In this document: positions 17,468 to 25,530 of the stretch, one piece after another
Layout: every line of letters begins with the position of its first letter
How positions within the stretch are numbered: the first letter of the stretch is position 1
Made by a program: the position numbers and the translations under genes
Assembly: GCF_018282095.1 (NCBI RefSeq)
Contig: NZ_CP074131.1
Location: 1-40,855, forward strand
Origin: Pseudovibrio brasiliensis
Lineage (GTDB): Bacteria; Pseudomonadota; Alphaproteobacteria; Rhizobiales; Stappiaceae
Direction of reading: 5' to 3'
Length of the DNA stretch: 40,855 nt
The notes under the pieces: generated by a model
What the model saw: only the letters and a program-made list of their open reading frames with translations
Database searches by the model: none
Told to the model about the DNA's origin: nothing

Positions 17468-17479
17468 CTGAGTTGATTT

Positions 17480-17673
17480 CGCCTCGATCCTTGGTTTCTT
17501 GACGGCGTTTCTCATCCAGTTGTGACTATCCAGGAGATTGGATTATGGCTGTTACGCCCAATCTGAACTTACCGCTGCTCGACAGTGAAGAAAAAATCTC
17601 TGAAGATCATTTAAAGATCAATCAGTTTGTCGAGGCATTGGATGCACGTTTAGGTGAGTTTGCCACAACAGTA
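17480..17673 (+). repeat. Long cassette-start repeat, copy before and in fibre 5
   Basis: Partner of 15001-15194: gap-free, about 97% identical, spanning leader, binding site and first 43 codons. Recombination between the two copies would delete exactly one fibre-plus-assembly-gene cassette of 2479 bases and leave an intact fibre gene. Confidence 0.88.
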
Positions 17674-18999
17674 GCAGGTCTTTCGACAGTCGGTCATTCT
17701 CATGATATCGCGAAGATCACTGGATTGCCGGAAGCTTTAGAACTGATGGCCACCAGTGATCACAGCCATAATCTTGATGATCTGGCGGACGTAAATGTCA
17801 AAGACGCGCCTGATGGCAAGATCTTGCAAAAGGTAGCTGGGAAATGGGGGCTAGGGGATCGCAGTTACTCTGTACCTGAAGTCAATGCTCTGTTGGAAGA
17901 GCAGATCGCTCAAACGGCCAAGTTCGCTGATACGACACAGAATGCCAAATTCAGTCATGGTGTTTCCATTTCAGGTGATTTCTACCTCAACAATAAGGCG
18001 ATCATTTCGAATGATAGCCAGGGTGAGTTTAATGATAGATCAGGCGAAAACATCGACCATATCTATCATGATGACAGTAGCAATGGTTGGCACTTTGTTT
18101 CTGACAATACTTATAAAAGCCAGGGGAATTCCAAGCTTCATGCTGGGCAGGTAGATCTCTTTCGCAATGATCTGACGACTAATGGTACTCAGTATATGCT
18201 GAGAGTGCGAAACCATTCAAAAGGGCAGGAGAATCTGACTGCGAACCGGAGTAATACAGGGCTCTATGCTGAGAACTATGTCTATGCTCCGTTGAATGGA
18301 TCTAGAGACGAAGGCCGACGGTTTTACAATGTTGGAGCTCGCTTTAATGCCTATGTCATGTCAGAGACCGGATATACATATGAGGTGATGGGTTCGCATT
18401 CACTGGCATCTCACCGTGGAAAAGGAAATCTTCGCTATCTTGCTGGTTTAGCAGGAACAGCAACGACCACGAAAGATACAGAGGGTGAAGTTGAACATGT
18501 CTGGGGAGGTCGTTCTCGTGCGATCTTAGAGGGTGCGACCTGCCTGAGTGTGACAGGTCATGAGATTCACGTTAACCCAAACCATACAAATGCGACAGTT
18601 GGTTACGCTCGTGGTCTACGGCTGTCTATGGATTATGATGCCGGCACAGTCACGCAGGATCCCATTGCCTTCTATATGAACTATGACGGTTCGTGGAGCG
18701 GCAAAAGGAAGGTTGGTATTTACCAGAATGAGGTTGATGAAAACCGCTTCTCGGGGACAACCTACTTTGCAGGTCATGAAGCTGTACACGCAGGAAACTT
18801 GGCTGAAAAAGCTGAAGACGCCAATATTGTTGGGGTGAAATTAGGCCCCATTCAATATGGAAGTTATCAATCATGGAGCAGTGACTACGCCCGAAATCTG
18901 TTTCACGCGATCGAGGCTGCTCCTTCAAATAGCGTCATTGTTGGAGCATCCCGTACCAATGAAAAAAGTGTTCGGATACATTACAGGCTAATTCAATGA
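17545..18999 (+). CDS. Tail fibre 5
   Basis: A 484-aa fibre. The docking region is nearly identical in DNA to fibre 4. The middle region, from DFYLNNKAIISNDSQGEF to MLRVRNHSKGQENL, instead matches fibre 2 closely, including DNA runs such as 18162-18194. The tip starts near residue 430 (GVKLGPIQYGSYQSWSSDYA) and is only about 55 residues. It resembles the short tip of fibre 7 (GVRLGSEGTKNF) in layout. The stop overlaps the assembly gene by four bases (ATGA). The assembly partner is type A, as for fibre 1. Confidence 0.88.
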   Translation: MAVTPNLNLPLLDSEEKISEDHLKINQFVEALDARLGEFATTVAGLSTVGHSHDIAKITGLPEALELMATSDHSHNLDDLADVNVKDAPDGKILQKVAGKWGLGDRSYSVPEVNALLEEQIAQTAKFADTTQNAKFSHGVSISGDFYLNNKAIISNDSQGEFNDRSGENIDHIYHDDSSNGWHFVSDNTYKSQGNSKLHAGQVDLFRNDLTTNGTQYMLRVRNHSKGQENLTANRSNTGLYAENYVYAPLNGSRDEGRRFYNVGARFNAYVMSETGYTYEVMGSHSLASHRGKGNLRYLAGLAGTATTTKDTEGEVEHVWGGRSRAILEGATCLSVTGHEIHVNPNHTNATVGYARGLRLSMDYDAGTVTQDPIAFYMNYDGSWSGKRKVGIYQNEVDENRFSGTTYFAGHEAVHAGNLAEKAEDANIVGVKLGPIQYGSYQSWSSDYARNLFHAIEAAPSNSVIVGASRTNEKSVRIHYRLIQ

Positions 19000-19544
19000 C
19001 ATACTTTCTATTTTGGGAATGTGATAACTCTTACAACTGCCATTCCGATGAGCCGTTCCCTGATTTCATGAAGCATGACGGCTTGTATGAAGTTCAGGTT
19101 GATGTAGATGCAGAGTTACTTCGCCATGTTCCGGATCTGTTTTATGTCCCTGAAAATGAAATGGTTGTTACCCTGGAAGATCATATTACTCCTGTAAGTG
19201 AGGGCGACGTGAAAGAAGAGTGTCTTCGACGTCGCAAGCTTTTGGTCGGCTTGAGTGCCGATGATCCAGCTTCTCAGTTGGATTTTATGCGGCAAAACAG
19301 CATTGAAGAAGAAATGGAGCTCTCGGATCTTCGACGCGATCGGGAATGGAATGAAGAAGAAGCTGCAAGATACAAACAGCTTCGCGATGTTCGAGCGGAA
19401 CTTAAAGCAATTAGTGCGCGCTCTAATGAGATACAGGCTCAACTTAACGAGTTGCTTGCTCGAAAACCTGCTTTGGATATTACCTCTGACGAACTCTGGG
19501 ATTTGGCCAAAACCCTGCCAGAAGCTCTAGCTGAGCTGACTTAA
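18996..19544 (+). CDS. Fibre assembly protein, type A, for fibre 5
   Basis: A 182-aa protein translationally coupled to fibre 5 by an ATGA overlap. The N-terminal 65 residues are unlike any other assembly protein here (YFLFWECDNSYNCHSDEPFP). From residue 70 the body (DVKEECLRRRKLLVGLSADD, ARSNEIQAQL) follows the fibre 1 partner closely, and the end (ELWDLAKTLPEALAELT) carries the common signature. This split into a variable N-terminus and constant body suggests that the N-terminus recognises the fibre tip. Confidence 0.7.
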   Translation: MTYFLFWECDNSYNCHSDEPFPDFMKHDGLYEVQVDVDAELLRHVPDLFYVPENEMVVTLEDHITPVSEGDVKEECLRRRKLLVGLSADDPASQLDFMRQNSIEEEMELSDLRRDREWNEEEAARYKQLRDVRAELKAISARSNEIQAQLNELLARKPALDITSDELWDLAKTLPEALAELT

Positions 19545-19576
19545 TACACTACGTTTCAATTGTGAAACCTCGTAGA

Positions 19577-19607
19577 CCCGCACAGCAAAGCTGGAGCGGG
19601 ATTTTTT
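19577..19607 (+). terminator. Cassette 5 terminator with compensatory stem change
   Basis: CCCGC-A-CAGC-AAA-GCTG-GA-GCGGG hairpin (19577-19600), then A and six Ts. Relative to cassettes 3 and 4 the inner stem is CAGC/GCTG instead of CGGC/GCCG. Both sides changed together, so pairing is under selection. Confidence 0.92.
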
Positions 19608-19703
19608 GTAGAATTTTCCTGAGGCAAGAAAGCATGGCCTAGAGACCATGTTTGTTGTCTTGATTTTTCTCGCTCAGCAGCGATTACCGAGGAGATTTGA
19701 TAG

Positions 19704-21449
19704 ATGGCTGTTACGCCCAATTTGAATTTGCCGCTGCTCGACAGCGAAGAAAAAGTCTCTGAAGATCATTTGAAGATCAACCAGTTCGTCGAAGCTTTAG
19801 ATACACGCTTAGGCGAAGTTCTCGCGACAATCGAAGGGCTTGCGGAAGTTGACCATGCGCACGAGATGGCGAAGGTCAATGGGCTTGCAGAAGCTTTGGA
19901 ACTGCTCGCTCGCATTGATCACAGTCATAAGCTTCATGAGTTGGCCGATGTAGATGTTGAAGATGCCCCCGATGGGAAGATCCTGCAGAAAATTGCAGGT
20001 AAGTGGGGGCTGGGCGACCGGGGGTATTCTGTCCCAGAGATCAACAATATTGTTGCTGAGCTGGCCAGTGATGACCACAAACACCCAATTGCAGATGTTG
20101 ATGGACTTGCTGATAAACTAGCCAAGTTTGCCGATGCGACCAAAAACGCGAAGTTCAATCAAGCTCTGTCGGTTGGGGGCGATGTCTATCTCAACAACAA
20201 AGCGATCATATCCAACGATAGTGATGGAGAGTTTGCGGATAGATCTGGTGAAAACATAGATCATGTCTACCATAATGACAGTGAGAATTCTTGGCACTTT
20301 GTATCTGATGACAGCTATCGTGCAGCTGGCAACTCAATACTTAGGGCCGGCAAAGTAGACCTCTTCAGGGATGACATTACGACAAACGGTACCAATCACA
20401 TGGTTCGTGTTCGTAATCACTCTGCTGGACAAGAAGATCTAACAGGTAACCGATCCCACAACGGTGTTTATGTAGAGAACTATCCCCGGGCTCCCAGGAA
20501 CGGAAGTACCGAGGATGGTAAGCGTATGTATAGCGTTGCCGGTCGGTTTTATGCCTATAATTACTCAGAAGAGGGTTTTCTTTATGAACTTTCAGGAGGG
20601 CTAAGTGTTGGTTCTCATCGGGGGAAAACAGATCTACGATATCTACTGGGGCATCAAGGAATAGCCACGACTTCTGCTACGAGTGAAGGTAACATTGAAT
20701 ATGTCTGGGCTGGTCGTAGTAAGACCGTACTAGATGGCTCGCACGTTCAAACTGCTGTTGGGCATGAGGCTATCGTTAATCCAAATCATGCAAATGCAAG
20801 TGTCGATACCGCCGTTGGTGTTTCTATCCGAATGGACCATGATGCCGGAACAGTGACTAAAAATCCCGTGGCGCTTTATATGAATTACGATGGTGCTTGG
20901 GATGGCCGAGAGCGTATTGGTATTCAGCAATGGGATGTTGCTTCAAACTATCTCACCGGCAAAACCCACATTGATGGCCATGAGGTCGTTCATGAAGGTA
21001 ACATTGAGGGCAAATTAGAAATTACTGGCCTAAGTAATGGTCCATTAAAAATAACTGTAAAGAGTAGCGGCACTTGGACAAAGCACCCTGACTCGAAGAA
21101 AGCGGTTGTATTCCTTACTACTACCGGAAAAAGTTCTTCATCTGGTGGACGGGTGTCAGGATATTCGGGTGGAACCGCCGTGAAAATATTTGATTTACGG
21201 GATGGGCCGAGTACAGGACAAGTTGCAATTGGTAGCTCATATACTTCAACATCTACCTTTAAATACAATGGCCACACATTAAGCATGAAAGGAACGAATA
21301 CAGCTTCCGGACATGATGCTGTTTTTGCGACGTCAGCTGGCCAGGGAAGTGATGGGAATGGCGGTGATGCTACTCCTCCAGCTAGTTTTTGGGGTACTGG
21401 TTCAATGGGGGCTGCCCGCTCTGGTGGTGTTGTGATTTGGGAGTATTGA
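19704..21449 (+). CDS. Tail fibre 6 (glycine/serine-rich tip)
   Basis: A 581-aa fibre. The first 165 residues follow fibre 2 (FADATKNAKFNQALSVGGDV), including ELASDDHKHPIADVDGLADK. The middle has DHVYHNDSENSWHFVSDDSY and AIVNPNHANASVDTAVGV. From about residue 452 the tip is rich in Gly, Ser and Thr (TTTGKSSSSGGRVSGYSGG, ATSAGQGSDGNGGDATPP, MGAARSGGVVIWEY). Like fibre 4 it suggests a loop-based adhesin. One base separates it from the assembly gene. AGGAG lies upstream of the ATG. Confidence 0.88.
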   Translation: MAVTPNLNLPLLDSEEKVSEDHLKINQFVEALDTRLGEVLATIEGLAEVDHAHEMAKVNGLAEALELLARIDHSHKLHELADVDVEDAPDGKILQKIAGKWGLGDRGYSVPEINNIVAELASDDHKHPIADVDGLADKLAKFADATKNAKFNQALSVGGDVYLNNKAIISNDSDGEFADRSGENIDHVYHNDSENSWHFVSDDSYRAAGNSILRAGKVDLFRDDITTNGTNHMVRVRNHSAGQEDLTGNRSHNGVYVENYPRAPRNGSTEDGKRMYSVAGRFYAYNYSEEGFLYELSGGLSVGSHRGKTDLRYLLGHQGIATTSATSEGNIEYVWAGRSKTVLDGSHVQTAVGHEAIVNPNHANASVDTAVGVSIRMDHDAGTVTKNPVALYMNYDGAWDGRERIGIQQWDVASNYLTGKTHIDGHEVVHEGNIEGKLEITGLSNGPLKITVKSSGTWTKHPDSKKAVVFLTTTGKSSSSGGRVSGYSGGTAVKIFDLRDGPSTGQVAIGSSYTSTSTFKYNGHTLSMKGTNTASGHDAVFATSAGQGSDGNGGDATPPASFWGTGSMGAARSGGVVIWEY

Positions 21450-21450
21450 T

Positions 21451-21948
21451 ATGCCTGATTATGATATTTTAAATACGAAAACTGGCGAAGTAGAAAACAC
21501 CATCATTTATGATGGTGAAACGCATTGGCTAGATGAGAATTATGGGAAAGGTAATTGGCGCTTATGTTCTAACATTAAGCGTTCAATTGATATGAATGAT
21601 GTCTCCAGAGAAGCTGAGCATCGTATTCAGGTTGGAACTCAGATCAATGGCAGTGTGTTCAAAACAGATTCTGAGTCGATAAACCGGCTGCGGCAGATAC
21701 TTGATGTTTATAGTGAGCCCGCAGAAGCGTTGTCTTCGATAAAGGTAGTAACTGCGGCAGGTGAACTACTTGAGTTTGATACTCGTGAGATGGTTGAAGA
21801 CTACTACCTTGCTGCCATCAAGTATCGCGCCGGGATTTTGACCCGATCAGCAGAACTTCAACAGTTGGACTTAATTCCTGATCCGTCACAGGACATCCTT
21901 TGGGATCTAACAAAGTCTCTGAAAGAAGCCTTAGCAGAGTTGACGTAA
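21451..21948 (+). CDS. Fibre assembly protein, type B, fibre 6
   Basis: A 165-aa DUF4376-like protein. A short N-terminus (YDILNTKTGEVENTIIYDGE) precedes the conserved body: VSREAEHRIQVGTQINGSVF, SINRLRQILDVYSE, AGELLEFDTREMVEDYYLAA, AGILTRSAELQQLDLIPDPS and LWDLTKSLKEALAEL. It is closest to the fibre 3 partner over the DTRE.V..YY.AAI.YRAGI block. It follows the fibre stop by one base. Confidence 0.74.
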   Translation: MPDYDILNTKTGEVENTIIYDGETHWLDENYGKGNWRLCSNIKRSIDMNDVSREAEHRIQVGTQINGSVFKTDSESINRLRQILDVYSEPAEALSSIKVVTAAGELLEFDTREMVEDYYLAAIKYRAGILTRSAELQQLDLIPDPSQDILWDLTKSLKEALAELT

Positions 21949-21978
21949 ATAACCTTCTTTAAGTTGAGACATTTTGAT

Positions 21979-22007
21979 CCGCACGACTTTGTCGCTGCGG
22001 TTTTTTT
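21979..22007 (+). terminator. Cassette 6 terminator with second compensatory change
   Basis: CCGC-A-CGAC-TTT-GTCG-CT-GCGG hairpin (21979-22000) followed by seven Ts. The inner stem is CGAC/GTCG, another paired substitution relative to the CGGC/GCCG form. Only 59 bases separate it from the next fibre ATG, the shortest such gap. Confidence 0.92.
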
Positions 22008-22066
22008 GTAGAATTTTCTGATGCAAGAACCCTTGCTCGGCAGCGACGAAACAGGAGATTTAGACG

Positions 22067-23587
22067 ATGGCTGTTACGCCTAATTTGAATTTGCCGCTGC
22101 TCGACAGCGAAGAAAAAGTTTCAGAAGACCATCTGAAAATCAATCAGTTTGTCGAAGCACTTGATACGCGTTTAGGTGAATTTGCTACAACAATGGCAGG
22201 TCTTGCCACTGCTGGTCATACGCACGGTATGGCAAAGATTGACGGCCTGGCAGAAGCTTTAGAACTGCTTGCTGCGAAAGATCACGGCCACAAACTTGAA
22301 GACCTGTCTGATGTAGAAGTGAGGAATGCACCTGACGGTAAGGTGCTGCAAAGGGCTGCTGGAAAGTGGGGACTTGGTGAACGAAGCTATTCAATCACTG
22401 AGATCAATACACTTCTGGCCCACCACAAGCATACTCTTGATCATATTGAGGGTCTTTCCGAACAACTGGCCAAATTGGCAGACACAACGAAAGATACAAA
22501 ATTCAATAAAGGTCTCTCAGTTTGGGGTGATGTTTACCTAAAGAACAACGCTCTGATTACGAGTGATTCTGAAGGGGACTTTGCTGATCGATCCGGTACT
22601 AATATTGATCACATATGGCATGATGACGCGAACAATGCGTGGAACTTCAACTCAGATTCTCCCTATAAAGTGCGAGGGAATGCGAAGCTGAGTGCCGGCC
22701 AGCTGGATCTTTACACAAGCAGTACTTCAACGAATAAAGCTCTCAGTCTGCTAAAACTGCAGAATGATTCAGCGGGTCAAGAAGACATCTCGGCTGATCG
22801 GTTTCAGGAAGCGGTTAGGATTGAGCAGTTTGTCAAAGCCCCAGCCAATGGATCTTATGATGCGGGGAACAGGTTTTATAGCTCAGGGTTGCGTTCCTAT
22901 ACTTACAACTACGACTCAATTGGCGATCTTCATGAGTTGATGTCTGTATATGGATACGCGAGACACTTAGGTCAAAACAATATCCGTACAGCAATTGGGG
23001 TAATGGGCAGATTTGTCACTTACGCTAATAGTGGAGGCACAGTTTCTTATGGATATGGCGGACGATCTGAGGTCGTCTTAGATGGTGCTCATACGGAAAG
23101 AGCTATTGGCCAGCATGTGCATGTTAACCCGAATAATGCTAATGCGAGCGTCGACCTTCCCTACGGTATCTATATACATATGAACCATGATGCCGGTACC
23201 GTAAATCAAGATCCAGTAGCACTCTACCAAAACTATGATGGTGATTGGGATGGCCGCAAACGCGTTGGTATTGTGCAGGAAAGTGTTCAGGAAAACCGTC
23301 TAACCGGCACTACTTTTTTAAACGGCAACGAAGCTCTTCACACAGGCAACTTTAATCAGGTTGCAACCAATGCAGGAGTGGTGACAGGTGTCCGCTTAGG
23401 CAGTGAAGGAACAAAAAACTTCACTAATGATACTGATTCTCATACTTGGTATGAGGCTCCTTCAGGGTGTGTAGTCACTGGATTGAGGGCGATGTGGGAT
23501 TGGAGTGACGACACGATCGGTGGCTTCCGATATCGCGCGGTTCAAAAGAAAGTCGACGGAAAATGGTACACCGTAAGTCAAGAATAA
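22067..23587 (+). CDS. Tail fibre 7
   Basis: A 506-aa fibre and the last of the array. The docking region is intact. The middle region is the most diverged (DVYLKNNALITSDSEGDFAD, IDHIWHDDANNAWNFNSDSP), with HVHVNPNNANASVDLPYGIY in place of the usual NPNHA. The tip from about residue 440 (GVRLGSEGTKNFTNDTDSH, EAPSGCVVTGLRAMWDWSDD) is about 66 residues. It looks like a small beta domain with a Trp-rich face (WYEAPSG, FRYRAVQKKVDGKWYTVSQE). It is preceded by AGGAG, and the assembly gene starts 16 bases downstream. Confidence 0.88.
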   Translation: MAVTPNLNLPLLDSEEKVSEDHLKINQFVEALDTRLGEFATTMAGLATAGHTHGMAKIDGLAEALELLAAKDHGHKLEDLSDVEVRNAPDGKVLQRAAGKWGLGERSYSITEINTLLAHHKHTLDHIEGLSEQLAKLADTTKDTKFNKGLSVWGDVYLKNNALITSDSEGDFADRSGTNIDHIWHDDANNAWNFNSDSPYKVRGNAKLSAGQLDLYTSSTSTNKALSLLKLQNDSAGQEDISADRFQEAVRIEQFVKAPANGSYDAGNRFYSSGLRSYTYNYDSIGDLHELMSVYGYARHLGQNNIRTAIGVMGRFVTYANSGGTVSYGYGGRSEVVLDGAHTERAIGQHVHVNPNNANASVDLPYGIYIHMNHDAGTVNQDPVALYQNYDGDWDGRKRVGIVQESVQENRLTGTTFLNGNEALHTGNFNQVATNAGVVTGVRLGSEGTKNFTNDTDSHTWYEAPSGCVVTGLRAMWDWSDDTIGGFRYRAVQKKVDGKWYTVSQE

Positions 23588-23603
23588 AGCGAGGTGTAGC
23601 AAT

Positions 23604-24278
23604 ATGGAATACCTAGGATATTTCGAAGAATACAAGCCAGAAAACGCCCCGGAAAACTTGCTTAGCCTGGGTGTCGTTTTCTACCAGAATGAGCAAGATC
23701 AGGATTTTTACGAGCTGATAGAGCAATATCGCGACACCGCTTTTCCGCGTGTCTTTGTGTTGCTGTCAGGGGACTTTGTTGGTGCGGTTGTCAATGACCT
23801 TGAAACCATTGCACCCGCTGGAGCTAAAGTCTTCTTGCTTGAGGAAGATGACGAAACGCCAGAAGTTTCTTGGCGCTTTGTGAATGGAGTGTTTGTAGCG
23901 CCTTCAGCAGCAGTGGCAACTGGAAGAGACGTTTCTAACCGAGCTGAAACACTGATCAATGCAGGCACTCAGATCGAAGGCGTGCAGTTCAAAACTGATG
24001 AAGCAAGCCTTCAAAGGCTTCGCGAACTCATTGATGCCTTCAAACTGGGGCTCATCGGTTCTGACGGTAGATCTTATCACACGGCTGCAGGTGACTTGCT
24101 CACTTTCAAATCTGTCACAGAAGTCGAACAGTTTTATAGTCAAGCTCTGCTCTATCGATCTTCTATTCTGGAGCGATCTGCTGATATGCAACAGCTTGAT
24201 CCTATACCTGATCCTTCAAAAGAGGCTCTTTGGGACGTGAGCAAAACTCTTTCTGAAGTGCTCAGCGAGCCCAATTAG
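23604..24278 (+). CDS. Fibre assembly protein, type B, fibre 7
   Basis: A 224-aa DUF4376-like protein with the longest N-terminal extension of the set, about 115 residues. That extension includes a hydrophobic stretch (AFPRVFVLLSGDFVGAVV) and an acidic run (LLEEDDETPEVSWRF). The conserved body is VSNRAETLINAGTQIEGVQF, LQRLRELIDAFKLGLIG, SILERSADMQQLDPIPDPSK and LWDVSKTLSEVLSE. GAGGTG precedes the ATG. It ends 27 bases before the cassette terminator. Confidence 0.72.
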   Translation: MEYLGYFEEYKPENAPENLLSLGVVFYQNEQDQDFYELIEQYRDTAFPRVFVLLSGDFVGAVVNDLETIAPAGAKVFLLEEDDETPEVSWRFVNGVFVAPSAAVATGRDVSNRAETLINAGTQIEGVQFKTDEASLQRLRELIDAFKLGLIGSDGRSYHTAAGDLLTFKSVTEVEQFYSQALLYRSSILERSADMQQLDPIPDPSKEALWDVSKTLSEVLSEPN

Positions 24279-24305
24279 ACTGGTAAGTAATCCTGATTTA
24301 ATCCA

Positions 24306-24335
24306 CCCGCACGGTATTCCGGAGCGGGTTTTTTT
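24306..24335 (+). terminator. Cassette 7 terminator directly before endolysin
   Basis: CCCGC-A-CGG-TATT-CCG-GA-GCGGG hairpin (24306-24328) followed by seven Ts. The endolysin GTG is only 14 bases after the T-run and its binding site ACGGAG abuts it. No promoter fits between, so lysis genes must depend on read-through. Confidence 0.9.
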
Positions 24336-24349
24336 ACGGAGTTTTCATT

Positions 24350-25123
24350 GTGTTAGAAACCTTCGAGCAAATCCTGTCTGACCTTGAAGAGTCAGAGGGT
24401 GGTTTTGTCCATCGTAGCCGAAAAGCGGATCCTGGTGGTGCAACGAACCTGGGAATTACGCAGGCCACGCTGTCGGCTGCACGTGGCTATCAAGTAAGTA
24501 TTGAAGACGTGAAGAACCTGGGCCTTGAAGAGGCTAACTGTATTTACAAGGCGCAATACTGGGATGCTGTCAGAGCGGATGATTTGCCGAGCGGGCTCGA
24601 TTACTGCGTGTTTGATTTTGCAGTAAACTCAGGGCCTTCTAGAGCTGCGAAAACACTGCAAAAAATTCTGGGTGTCAAAGCCGACGGTTTTATCGGCCTG
24701 CAAACGTTGAATGCTGTTCAATCCTTTTCTGTGCAGGTGCTTGTAAACAAGCTGTCTGAGGCTCGCTTGGCATTCATGAAGAGATTGCGAAACTGGCAGC
24801 ACAATAAGAACGGCTGGACATCGCGTGTTCGCCGCGTTCAGGAGCGCTCTCTTGAACTTGCCGATACATCTGCCACAAAGCTGGTGCCTCCGCTTAGAGC
24901 GCCTGTTACGGTCGACAAAGGCGCGAAAGCGCTTGACCAAGAAACAAAAGCGCTGAGTGTATGGCTGACCCCTGAAGGCCTTTCAAAGGCTATTCCAGCT
25001 GCTTCTGGTCTTGCAGGCATGTTAGTCGGGTCTGGTCCGCTCCAGTGGGCGCTATCACTCGTGCTTGTCGCAGGTGTTGCCTATGCTGGTTATCTGATGC
25101 TCAAGAAAGAAAGAGCTGGGTAA
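24350..25123 (+). CDS. Endolysin (GH108-type muramidase) with C-terminal membrane anchor
   Basis: A 257-aa peptidoglycan hydrolase. The N-terminal GH108 motif LEESEGGFVHRSRKADPGGA then TNLGIT contains the expected catalytic Glu (residue 15 or nearby, in ESEGG) and the DPGG.TN signature. A peptidoglycan-binding-like second part follows (ILGVKADGFIGLQTLNAV). A basic linker leads to a hydrophobic C-terminal helix at about residues 229-250 (LQWALSLVLVAGVAYAGYLM) ending in KKERAG. The anchor predicts attachment to the inner membrane. GTG is the only start consistent with the binding site ACGGAG. The stop overlaps the next gene by one base. It would release the tail particles by lysing the producer. 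Confidence 0.9.
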   Translation: MLETFEQILSDLEESEGGFVHRSRKADPGGATNLGITQATLSAARGYQVSIEDVKNLGLEEANCIYKAQYWDAVRADDLPSGLDYCVFDFAVNSGPSRAAKTLQKILGVKADGFIGLQTLNAVQSFSVQVLVNKLSEARLAFMKRLRNWQHNKNGWTSRVRRVQERSLELADTSATKLVPPLRAPVTVDKGAKALDQETKALSVWLTPEGLSKAIPAASGLAGMLVGSGPLQWALSLVLVAGVAYAGYLMLKKERAG

Positions 25124-25530
25124 TGTGGGGCATAGTCTGGGGTGTTGTAGGACGGCTTTTCAGTTTGCCTTCCGCAGACAAAGTGCTCGGTCGTGTTCTT
25201 GATACGATCGACAATAATAAGAACGCAGAGCTGGACGAGAAGAAGTTGTACGCTCAAGCGGTTGAACACTACATATCTCGGGTTTTCGAGCGTCGCAGTG
25301 ATGCAATGGGATGGACGATTTGGTGGGTTGGGTGGTCGTTGTTCGCCTTACCCCTCGGGCTTTGGTGGTGCCACGTTCTTCTAGATACCGCTTTTTCATT
25401 CTCTTGGCAGGTTGATGACTTGCCTGACAGCGTTCGTCCTTGGGCAAATGAGGTTTTTTATTCCATCTTTGGTTCCGGGGTGGGAGGGGCAGCTTTGCAA
25501 TCCATCACAGGTACAATTAAGGGACGATAA
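25123..25530 (+). CDS. Holin-like small membrane protein
   Basis: A 135-aa protein beginning at the A of the endolysin stop (TAATG). It has a soluble helical N-terminus with acidic and Lys residues (LDTIDNNKNAELDEKKLYAQ). A Trp-rich hydrophobic segment or pair follows at about residues 65-90 (GWTIWWVGWSLFALPLGLWW). A third, weaker hydrophobic stretch near the end is glycine-rich (YSIFGSGVGGAALQSITG). Size, membrane segments and its place between endolysin and a coiled-coil membrane protein fit a holin. I see no family signature that proves it. Confidence 0.65.
   Translation: MWGIVWGVVGRLFSLPSADKVLGRVLDTIDNNKNAELDEKKLYAQAVEHYISRVFERRSDAMGWTIWWVGWSLFALPLGLWWCHVLLDTAFSFSWQVDDLPDSVRPWANEVFYSIFGSGVGGAALQSITGTIKGR

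Noticed and set aside
8676-24278. Diversity-generating retroelement or CRISPR-like explanation for the repeated fibres
   Set aside because: No reverse transcriptase, template repeat or short regular spacers. The repeats are whole gene cassettes.
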